Made by a program: the position numbers and the translations under genes
DNA from: JAKPQE01 sp041397845
Lineage (GTDB): Bacteria > Pseudomonadota > Alphaproteobacteria > Rhizobiales > JAKPQE01
Assembly (NCBI GenBank): GCA_041397845.1
Contig: JAWKVW010000013.1
Span: 38,226 to 102,225, forward strand
Length of the DNA: 64,000 nucleotides
Reading direction: 5' to 3'
Shown: positions 57,371 to 64,000 of the stretch, piece by piece
Position numbering within the stretch: position 1 is the stretch's first letter
Layout: each line of letters begins with the position of its first letter
Notes under the pieces: model-generated
Databases searched by the model: none
What the model was told of the DNA's origin: nothing
Seen by the model: the letters and a program-made list of their open reading frames with translations, nothing else

Positions 57371-57403
57371 CGCCCGGCACCCGCCTTTCGCCGGTGCCGG
57401 GCG
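57371..57403 (-). terminator. Hairpin between dsrP and dsrN
   Basis: CGCCCGGCACC and GGTGCCGGGCG form an 11-bp perfect stem with an 11-base loop in the 170-base gap, followed on the minus strand by TTTGTC. The T-run is short, so it may be an attenuator or an mRNA-processing or stability element that lowers dsrN expression rather than a full terminator. Confidence 0.55.
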
Positions 57404-57432
57404 CATGTTCTGCCAACCCATATAGGACGCGA

Positions 57433-58629
57433 TCAGGCGTTCGGCACCACCGTCTTCGGGTCGGGAAGGAAGCGCAGGAACAGGATCGCGACGCCGGCAA
57501 GCAGCATGGCGATCGAGATGCCGGCAATGCCGAGCAGAAGTTCCGGCAGGGTCGGCAGATAATGCGCCACCTGGCCGTCGCCGAAGGTGCTCGTCACGTC
57601 CATTCCCGGGAAGAGATCCAGCGGATAGGCCTGACCGGCGACGATGATGACATACATCTGCGCCAGACCGCCGACCAGCACCAGCAGCGAGGCGATCGTC
57701 AGGCCCCAGCGGGTCTTGCCGACCGGGCCATAGCCAAGAATGCCGAGCGGCACGAGGCTGCCGATGACCACCTGGCCAAGCCAGAAGATCGCCGTGTAGG
57801 CGCCGCCGTCGAGCAGCAGGAACCGTTCGACGCCATGATGCTCGGTCGCATACATGTTGGTGATGTGCATCACCGTGGTGAAGTACAGCACCGCCAGGAT
57901 GAAGATGATCATCAGGCCGCGGAACTTGTAGACCACTTCGTCGGTCATCAGCATCGCGTTCATCGACCGGCACATGGTGATGAGCGCAAGGATGGTGAAG
58001 GCAAGGCCGTAGGCAAACGAGGCGGCGATGAACAGCGGCGCCATGATCGCGGCGTCATAGGCCTCGCGCGCCATCAGGAAGCCGAAGATCGAGCCCGTGC
58101 CGGTCGTCAGGATGAGGCGCCACATGAAGGCAAGGAACGCCACCGGCTTGTTGAAGCGCGTCGCGGTCCTGTCCATCATCGTCCACAGATAGGCCGCGAC
58201 GATGCCGACAAAGCCCGTGTAGAGGTAGATGTTCCAGGCGAAGATCGACTTGAAGTTATAGGTCGTCATCGCAACGATGAGGCGCTCCGGCCGGCCAAGG
58301 TCGAGCACCAGCACCGAAAGGCCGCCGACCAGCAGCGACACGGCGAGAAGACCGGACAGCCGGGCGAACGGCTTGTAGTCGAGCTTCTGGAAAACCGACG
58401 AGATCGAGGCGACGTTGAGCGCGCCCGACGCCGCGACGATGAGAAACACGGCAAAGACGTGCGGCAGGCCCCAGACGATCTGGTTGTTCATGCCGGTGAC
58501 GACGTGGCCGGAATGTTCCATGTAAAGAGCCGCGAGCAGGCCGACGGCGATCACCACGACATGCAGCGTGACGAGCGCGTAGAAGATCGGCTCGGGCTTC
58601 TTCAATTCCTGATAGACGATCCTCGCCAT
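57433..58629 (-). CDS. dsrP: DsrP, NrfD/PsrC-type membrane quinone subunit
   Basis: 398 residues with about ten membrane helices (FYALVTLHVVVIAVGLLAALYM, FAVFLIVAASGALNVASISS, and so on to IAMLLAGVAILFLRF). The NrfD/PsrC fold binds quinone and links it with the iron-sulfur protein DsrO. Start MARIVYQELKKPEPIFYALV is typical. It is the membrane partner of DsrO and DsrJ on the periplasmic side of the DsrMKJOP complex; 9 bases after dsrO. Confidence 0.92.
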   Translation of the reverse strand: MARIVYQELKKPEPIFYALVTLHVVVIAVGLLAALYMEHSGHVVTGMNNQIVWGLPHVFAVFLIVAASGALNVASISSVFQKLDYKPFARLSGLLAVSLLVGGLSVLVLDLGRPERLIVAMTTYNFKSIFAWNIYLYTGFVGIVAAYLWTMMDRTATRFNKPVAFLAFMWRLILTTGTGSIFGFLMAREAYDAAIMAPLFIAASFAYGLAFTILALITMCRSMNAMLMTDEVVYKFRGLMIIFILAVLYFTTVMHITNMYATEHHGVERFLLLDGGAYTAIFWLGQVVIGSLVPLGILGYGPVGKTRWGLTIASLLVLVGGLAQMYVIIVAGQAYPLDLFPGMDVTSTFGDGQVAHYLPTLPELLLGIAGISIAMLLAGVAILFLRFLPDPKTVVPNA

Positions 58630-58638
58630 GACGTCCTC

Positions 58639-59412
58639 TCAGAGGTTCTGGTAATGCACGCCGGGATCGACGCCAAGGTCGGCCCGGATCTGCGAGGTGG
58701 CGTAGGTCTTGATCCGCTGCGCAATCTCGCTGTTCGGATCATTGAGATCGCCGAAGATGATGGCACCGTTGCCGGTCGTCGCGCAGGCGTCGACACAGGC
58801 CGGCATGGCACCCGCATCGACGCGATGCACGCACATCGTGCAGGCCTCGACCGTGCCCTTGCCGCGCGGCGCATGCGGCACCTGATCGGAATGCGGCTCG
58901 TGCACGAAAGACCGCGCCTTGTAGGGGCACGCCATCATGCAATAGCGGCAGCCGATGCAGATGTGCTTGTCGACGAGCACGATGCCGTCGGCCCGCTTGA
59001 ACGAGGCGCCGGTCGGACAGACGTCGACGCACGGCGGCTCGGCGCAATGCTGGCACATCACCGGCAGCGACTTCGCCGCCCCGGTCTTCGGGTCGCTGAT
59101 GTTGACCTTGCGGATCCACTGCGCGTCCGTCGCCTCGCGGGTCACGGCCGACAGGCCGTTCTCCTTGAAGCAGGCCGAGACGCAGGCATCGCAATCCGGC
59201 TTGCAGCGCGACACGTCGACGAGCATGCCCCAGCGCACCTTGCCGGACGCCGGCTCGTCGAGCGGCCGGGCCTCGGCGCCATAGGCATAAAGCGTCACGC
59301 CGGGGGCGAGCGCCACGCCGGCAAACCCGGCCACGGCGCGCAGGAAGTCACGCCGGCCGACGCCCTCTTCGCCAGCCTTCGCCGGCGCGGTCTTGGGGTC
59401 GATCGTCATCAC
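58639..59412 (-). CDS. dsrO: DsrO, periplasmic iron-sulfur protein
   Basis: 257 residues with a twin-arginine signal (GRRDFLRAVAGFAGVALAPG, residues 18-40). Four cysteine groups for four [4Fe-4S] clusters follow: CKPDCDACVSAC, CQHCAEPPCVDVCPTG, CIGCRYCMMACPYKA and CTMCVHRVDAGAMPACVDAC. It passes electrons between DsrP and DsrJ. Its start overlaps the dsrJ stop (ATGA). Confidence 0.93.
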   Translation of the reverse strand: MMTIDPKTAPAKAGEEGVGRRDFLRAVAGFAGVALAPGVTLYAYGAEARPLDEPASGKVRWGMLVDVSRCKPDCDACVSACFKENGLSAVTREATDAQWIRKVNISDPKTGAAKSLPVMCQHCAEPPCVDVCPTGASFKRADGIVLVDKHICIGCRYCMMACPYKARSFVHEPHSDQVPHAPRGKGTVEACTMCVHRVDAGAMPACVDACATTGNGAIIFGDLNDPNSEIAQRIKTYATSQIRADLGVDPGVHYQNL

Positions 59413-59864
59413 TTGAGTCCCTTCGCATAAGCCGACAACTGCGCGACGGCATCATGTCCGCCGACATCGGCGGACTTGTCCGCACCGCCCGGCGTCGAGG
59501 CATGGCACTCGAAGCAGTCGATGCTGACGGCCGCATAGTCATGGCAGCTTCGGCAGAAATGATCAGGCGATTCGATGGTGACGGGCTTGGCGTCAGGGCC
59601 GGAAACCTCGTGACAGGCAATGCACTCCTTCAGACTGAACTGCTTGGTGCGAATGCCCTCATGCATGGTTTCGTCGCGCTGATGCTTCAGCATCGTCATG
59701 TGATTGCGACGCATGAAAGCCGTGTCGGCAACGCAGGCTTCGCCCTTGCCCTTGGCCGGAGCCGGCACGGGCACATCCCCGGCGAGCGCCGGCCACACGG
59801 CGACGGCGGCCACCGCCGCGAATGCCGCGGCGGCAAGACCGTTTCTGACGACACGGCCGATCAT
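59409..59864 (-). CDS. dsrJ: DsrJ, triheme cytochrome c
   Basis: 151 residues. The N-terminal hydrophobic segment (LAAAAFAAVAAVAVWPALA) is a signal or anchor. Three c-type heme motifs CIACH, CRSCH and CFECH lie in the C-terminal half, as in DsrJ of Allochromatium, where one heme has Cys ligation; a free Cys (KGKGEACVADTAF) is a candidate. It is thought to handle sulfur intermediates or electrons in the periplasm. ATG 59864 is used. Confidence 0.92.
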   Translation of the reverse strand: MIGRVVRNGLAAAAFAAVAAVAVWPALAGDVPVPAPAKGKGEACVADTAFMRRNHMTMLKHQRDETMHEGIRTKQFSLKECIACHEVSGPDAKPVTIESPDHFCRSCHDYAAVSIDCFECHASTPGGADKSADVGGHDAVAQLSAYAKGLK

Positions 59865-59872
59865 GGCTACCC

Positions 59873-61819
59873 TCACTCTCCGAGGCCCATCTGGATGTAG
59901 CCGGTCGGGCAGACATCGGCGCAGATATGGCAGCCGACGCACTTGCCATAGTCGGTATCGACATACCGGCCGACCGAGTAATCCGCCTTCTTGACCTTGA
60001 AGACGGCCGTCTGCGGGCAGAACACCACGCAGTTGTCGCATTCGAAGCAAAGGCCGCAGCTCATGCAGCGCTTGCCCTCGTGCTGGGCTTCTTCCTCGGT
60101 CAGGCTGGTGATGCGCTCTTCGAAATTGCCGACGACGTTCTCGGCACTCACATGCTTCTCGTCCCGGCGGGCGCGCTCGACGGCCTTGAAATGGCCGAGG
60201 AACAGCTCGTCGTACGGAATGATCTGCGCGCCGGAGCGATCCTCGTAGTTGTGGATCGCGAACTTCGCCGAATTGGTGCCACGCACATGGCCCGGGCTGT
60301 AGCTGTCGAGTTCGGTGCCGCGCTGGCGCAGTTCGTCGAGCAGGTTGAAGTGATGAACGTCAACCTTCGGCCGCTTGTCGAGCGACTTGCCCGACAGGAA
60401 GTGGTCGATCGACTCGGCCGCGATCGAGCCGTGGCCGATCGCCGTCGTCAGCAGATGGGGACGGATGATGTCACCGCCGGCAAAATGCGACGGCCGGTCC
60501 TTGACCCGGAAGAACGCATCCGTGGCGATGAAGCCGCGGCCGTTGTTCAGTGCCTCGAGACCGTTGGCGAGATCGCCCATCTGGCCGATGGCCGACACGA
60601 TGATGTCGCAGTCGATGACGAACTCGGTGCCCTCGCGCGCGACCGGCGTCATGCCCTTCATGTCGCATTCGCACATCTTCAGGCCGACGGCGCGGCCGTC
60701 CTCGCCGAGAAGGACCTCGACCGGCATCACGCCGCCCTTGATCTCGACACCCTCGCGCAGCGCATCCTCGCGCTCGCGCTCCGCCGCCGTCATGTTCTCG
60801 ATCGGGAACAGCGAGGTCAGCACCGACTGCACGCCCTCGCGCTGGATCGTGCCGGCGACGTCATGAGCGGTGTAGCCGAGCACGTCGTGCGCCGGCACAT
60901 CCTTCTCGTTGACCTTCTGGATGTGGCCGAGACGACGGGCAACCGAGGCAACGTCGATCGAGGTGTCGCCACCGCCGACGACGACGATCTTCTGCGCCGT
61001 GTGCACGACCCAGCCCTGGTTGAAGGCATCAAGGAATTCGACACCGGTGATGCAGTTCGGCGCATCCGAATTGGCAACCGGCAGCGGCCGGCCAGCCTGG
61101 GCGCCGATCGCCCAGAACACGGCGTCGAAATCGCGGTCGAGCTCTTCGATCGAGACGTCCTCGCCGACGCGGCAATTGGTGCGCGCCTCGACGCCCATGT
61201 CGAGAATGCGCTGGATTTCCGCGTCGATCATCTCGCGCGGCGTCCGGTAGCCCGGAATGCCGTAGCGCATCATGCCGCCGAGCTTCTCGTGCGACTCGAA
61301 CACGGTCACGCCGTGGCCGCGGCTGCGCAGGAAGTAGGCAGCGGCAAGGCCGGCCGGACCGCCGCCGATCACGGCAACCTTCTTGCCGGACTCGGCCGCC
61401 GGAGCCTCGAGCTTCATCCCGTTCTCGATCGCCCAGTCGCCGACATACTGCTCGACCGCGTTGATGCCGACGAAATCGTCGACTTCGTTACGGTTGCAGC
61501 CGTCCTCGCACGGCGCCGGGCAAACGCGGCCCATGGTCGCCGGGAACGGATTGGCCTCGACCATGCGGCGGAAGGCATATTCCTGCCAGGCCATGCCGGG
61601 CACCGGCGGCTTGTCCATGCCGCGGGCAATCGCCAGCCAGCCACGGATGTCGTGACCGGACGGGCACGACCCCTGGCACGGCGGCGTGCGGTGCACATAG
61701 GTCGGGCACTTGTATGAATGATCGGCTTTGAAGATCTGTTCCGACAGATCGTCGACCTCGTTGTCGCCGTCCTTGAAGCGCCGGAACGTGAGCTTCTTGT
61801 CAGTGACCGGTATCGTCAT
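59873..61819 (-). CDS. dsrL: DsrL, NAD(P)H oxidoreductase of the rDsr pathway
   Basis: 648 residues; GGAGGAGAAGG precedes the ATG. The glutamate-synthase-small-subunit plan shows CPTYVHRTPPCQGSCPSGHD and CPAPCEDGCNR (iron-sulfur), VAVIGGGPAGLAAAYFLRSRG (FAD), KIVVVGGGDTSIDVASVARR (NAD(P)H), then a DsrL-specific C-terminal ferredoxin part CMSCGLCFECDNCVVFCP and CVGCHICADVCP. In sulfur oxidisers it links DsrAB with NAD(H). It lies 8 bases before dsrJ. Confidence 0.93.
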   Translation of the reverse strand: MTIPVTDKKLTFRRFKDGDNEVDDLSEQIFKADHSYKCPTYVHRTPPCQGSCPSGHDIRGWLAIARGMDKPPVPGMAWQEYAFRRMVEANPFPATMGRVCPAPCEDGCNRNEVDDFVGINAVEQYVGDWAIENGMKLEAPAAESGKKVAVIGGGPAGLAAAYFLRSRGHGVTVFESHEKLGGMMRYGIPGYRTPREMIDAEIQRILDMGVEARTNCRVGEDVSIEELDRDFDAVFWAIGAQAGRPLPVANSDAPNCITGVEFLDAFNQGWVVHTAQKIVVVGGGDTSIDVASVARRLGHIQKVNEKDVPAHDVLGYTAHDVAGTIQREGVQSVLTSLFPIENMTAAEREREDALREGVEIKGGVMPVEVLLGEDGRAVGLKMCECDMKGMTPVAREGTEFVIDCDIIVSAIGQMGDLANGLEALNNGRGFIATDAFFRVKDRPSHFAGGDIIRPHLLTTAIGHGSIAAESIDHFLSGKSLDKRPKVDVHHFNLLDELRQRGTELDSYSPGHVRGTNSAKFAIHNYEDRSGAQIIPYDELFLGHFKAVERARRDEKHVSAENVVGNFEERITSLTEEEAQHEGKRCMSCGLCFECDNCVVFCPQTAVFKVKKADYSVGRYVDTDYGKCVGCHICADVCPTGYIQMGLGE

Positions 61820-61961
61820 GCCTTCTCCTCCGTCGTGCACGCCGCGGCGCCCCGGTTCGCTCCGTCTCCCAAGCCTCGGAGCATCCGTTTTTGTTGCGCT
61901 GTTCGTCGTGCCTCGTGCGTTCTCCCGAACCGGCCGGCCGCGCCCATCGCGACCGCGCCGA

Positions 61962-63536
61962 TCAATCCTCGTCGTCTTCCTTGGCCGCCGCGCCGCCCGG
62001 CACGTCGTCCTCATCCTCGTCGTCATCGTCAGGTCCAGGGGTCAGGATGATCGCGTTGCTGACCAACTGGTGCACGCTGACGATGGTGTCTCGTGCAAAG
62101 CCGTATTCCGGCAGCACCTTGGTGAACTGCGCCTTGCAGATGGCGCAGATCGCCGCCATGTGGGTGACGCCCTGCTCCTCGACGACCTCGCGCAGCGCCC
62201 GCATGCGCGGCTGGGCGCCCTTCTTGCGGATGTCGATGATCTCGTCCGACAGGAGGCCGCCGTCGCCGCCGCAGCAGAACGTCGCCTCGCGGATCGTGTC
62301 CGCCGCCATGTCGACATAGTTGTTGCAGACCGCCTTGATCACCGCGCGCGGGATCTCGAACTGGCCGCCCGGCATGTCGCCCATGCGCGAGGCGCGCGCG
62401 ACATTGCAGGAGTCGTGGAACGTCAGCGTCATGTGATCGTTCTGCGACTTGTCGAAATTGAGCTTGCCGTTCTGGATGAGATCGTAGGTGAACTCGCAGA
62501 TGTGCTGTGGCACGGGATAGTTCGGATCAAGGAAATCCCACGGGCCGGCGAGCGTGTTCCAGAAGGAATACGCCACACGCCAGGCATGGCCGCACTCGCC
62601 GACGACGATGCGCTTCACCCCGAGCTCGAGCGCCGCCTTGCGGATGCGCTGCGCCACCTCGCGCATCTGCGCGTAGGAGCCGATGAACATGCCGAAATTG
62701 GCCGCCTCGGAGGCGTAGGACGACAGCGTCCACTTGACGCCCGCCTCATGCATCACCTTGGCATAGCCGATGAGACCGTCGATATGCGGCTCGGCGAAGA
62801 AATCGGCGCTCGGCGTCACGAGCAGGATGTCCGCGCCCTTCTCGTCGAGCGGGAAACGGACCTTGACGCCGGTGTCCTCGAAGACCTCTTCCTCGAGATC
62901 CTCGAGCGTCGACTCGAGAGCCGGCTTCGGCAGGCCGAGATTGTTGCCGATCTTGTGAACCTTGCCGATGATCTCGTTGCAGTACTTCTGGCCGAGACCG
63001 ATCGTATCCATGATCTCGCGCGCCGCCATCGAGATTTCGGCGGTGTCGATGCCATACGGGCAATAGACCGAGCAGCGCCGGCACTGCGAGCACTGATGGA
63101 AGTAGCTGTACCAGTCGTCCAGCACTTCCTTGGTCAGGTCTTCGGCCCCGACGAGTTTCGGGAAGTACTTGCCGGCAAACGTGAAATGCCGCCGGTACAC
63201 CTTGCGCAGCAGGTCCTGGCGGGCCACCGGCATGTTCTTCGGGTCGCCCGTGCCGAGGAAGTACTGGCACTTGTCGGTGCACGCGCCGCACTTCACGCAC
63301 GAGTCGAGATAGACCTTCAGCGACCGGTACTTGCCGAGCAGCTCGCCCATCTTGGCGATGGCCACGTCGTGCCAGTCGTCGATGAGCTGCCCCGGAAAGC
63401 CGAGCGCCTCGTTATGCGCCGGCTGGGCAATATACGGATTGCTCTGCGCCATCGCGCCCGGGCACAGCGCCGGCATTTCCATCGGATCGGGAAATTCCTC
63501 GCCGGCTGCGCGATCGAGAATGTCGATTTTCGCCAT
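61962..63536 (-). CDS. dsrK: DsrK, HdrD-like iron-sulfur protein
   Basis: 524 residues. Two ferredoxin-type motifs CVKCGACTDKC (about 80) and CSQCRRCSVYCPYGID (about 148) are followed by a CCG-type domain with CGHAWR, DSCNVARASR and CCGGDGG, as in heterodisulfide reductase HdrD. It is the cytoplasmic catalytic partner of DsrM and is proposed to oxidise or reduce DsrC trisulfide. The last 20 residues are very acidic (DDDDEDEDD), an unusual tail. 142 bases separate it from dsrL. Confidence 0.94.
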   Translation of the reverse strand: MAKIDILDRAAGEEFPDPMEMPALCPGAMAQSNPYIAQPAHNEALGFPGQLIDDWHDVAIAKMGELLGKYRSLKVYLDSCVKCGACTDKCQYFLGTGDPKNMPVARQDLLRKVYRRHFTFAGKYFPKLVGAEDLTKEVLDDWYSYFHQCSQCRRCSVYCPYGIDTAEISMAAREIMDTIGLGQKYCNEIIGKVHKIGNNLGLPKPALESTLEDLEEEVFEDTGVKVRFPLDEKGADILLVTPSADFFAEPHIDGLIGYAKVMHEAGVKWTLSSYASEAANFGMFIGSYAQMREVAQRIRKAALELGVKRIVVGECGHAWRVAYSFWNTLAGPWDFLDPNYPVPQHICEFTYDLIQNGKLNFDKSQNDHMTLTFHDSCNVARASRMGDMPGGQFEIPRAVIKAVCNNYVDMAADTIREATFCCGGDGGLLSDEIIDIRKKGAQPRMRALREVVEEQGVTHMAAICAICKAQFTKVLPEYGFARDTIVSVHQLVSNAIILTPGPDDDDEDEDDVPGGAAAKEDDED

Positions 63537-63557
63537 CGTGTCCGTCTCCCTGCCCTG

Positions 63558-64000
63558 TTACTTGCCGGTGCCGCTGTCGTACCGGGCAGCAGCCCAGGCG
63601 GCGACGTGACGCTTCTCGCGCGGATTGTCGACCTGATTGCGCGTCGGGCTGAAGAACACGCCAGGCGCATGCAGGAGCTTGGAGAACGGGAAGACGATCA
63701 TCAGCGCCGCAACCAGCGCCAGATGAACGAGCAGCGCCGGATCGGCCGGCAGCGGCTGCCAGCTAAAGCGCATCAACCCGAGGAAAAATGCCTTGACGGA
63801 AACGATGTCCGTATGAGCGAGGAACTTCATCCCGAGCCCGGAAAGCCCGATCCCGACGAGCAGCGCCAGCATCAGGTGATCGGACGGGCCGGAAATATAG
63901 CGGATGCGCGGCACCAGGATGCGGCGCGCCCAAAGCCCGCCGAGGCCGGCGACCATCGCAAAGCCGGCATACTTGCCGAACGGCTGAATGAGCTGGATGA
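63558..64000 (-). CDS. dsrM: DsrM, b-type cytochrome subunit, 5' partial
   Basis: The frame is open to the window edge, so the N-terminus is missing. The visible C-terminal part has three membrane helices (LMLALLVGIGLSGLGMKFL, VSVKAFFLGLMRFSWQPL, LLVHLALVAALMIVFPFSKLLHAPG) of the nitrate-reductase-gamma-like family, with His residues (LLVHLALV, KLLHAPG) that coordinate heme b. It anchors DsrK and exchanges electrons with quinone. The end is 21 bases before dsrK, giving the usual dsrM-dsrK order. Confidence 0.9.
   Translation of the reverse strand, partial: IQLIQPFGKYAGFAMVAGLGGLWARRILVPRIRYISGPSDHLMLALLVGIGLSGLGMKFLAHTDIVSVKAFFLGLMRFSWQPLPADPALLVHLALVAALMIVFPFSKLLHAPGVFFSPTRNQVDNPREKRHVAAWAAARYDSGTGK

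Overview
The window is GC-rich DNA (roughly two-thirds G+C by eye) from an alphaproteobacterium, most likely of the order Hyphomicrobiales. The placement rests on a very large growth-pole-ring (GPR/RgsE)-like protein typical of polar-growing Hyphomicrobiales, a eukaryotic-type NADP isocitrate dehydrogenase, a DUF1127-like small protein and an alphaproteobacterial-style gene set. The right end carries a reverse dissimilatory sulfite reductase (rDsr) accessory cluster, which suggests a sulfur-oxidising lifestyle. No tRNA, rRNA, phage, insertion sequence or CRISPR array was seen.

Layout. 1-7 kb: ycjX/ycjF-like pair, an RND/MMPL exporter, a small secreted protein, a diacylglycerol-kinase-like lipid kinase and a CoxE-like VWA protein. 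7-17 kb: universal stress protein, MFS transporter, a degenerate HAMP/PAS sensor, methyltransferase, glutamine-synthetase-like ligase, PsiE-like and other membrane proteins, then a ferredoxin-NADP reductase, AraC/GyrI regulator and [2Fe-2S] ferredoxin. 17-24 kb: Hpt protein and the giant GPR-like protein. 24-28 kb: Mla-type lipid ABC transporter (permease, ATPase, MCE protein, lipoprotein) on the minus strand. 28-32 kb: DgcN/DgcA-like D-glutamate pair, MFS transporter, CheZ-like phosphatase. 32-36 kb: thiamine salvage operon thiM-thiE-thiD plus a TakP-like TRAP binding protein behind a TPP riboswitch. 36-46 kb: rpsD, murI, trmJ, PfpI protein, RHH protein, icd, cyclic-nucleotide-gated channel, alaS. 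45.7-46.4 kb: secreted protein made of Met-X-Gly triplets. 46.4-47.3 kb has no convincing gene. 47-55 kb: DUF1127-like protein, prmA, hexapeptide acyltransferase, two EamA transporters around an orphan molybdopterin dehydrogenase subunit, and pgi. 55-64 kb: YARHG protein and dsrN, dsrP, dsrO, dsrJ, dsrL, dsrK and partial dsrM, all on the minus strand.

Systems. DsrMKJOP is a transmembrane electron-transfer complex, DsrL an NAD(P)H-linked partner of DsrAB, and DsrN amidates siroheme; dsrAB/EFH/C would be expected just beyond the right edge. The thi operon salvages hydroxyethylthiazole and HMP to thiamine phosphate under direct TPP control.

Quality. At least six essential or conserved genes (RND exporter, GPR, TRAP protein, thiD, murI, trmJ, alaS) are interrupted by single-base insertions or deletions, some twice. 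Because housekeeping genes such as alaS and murI are hit, assembly or sequencing indels are a more likely cause than real decay, and coordinates of these genes are given across the breaks.
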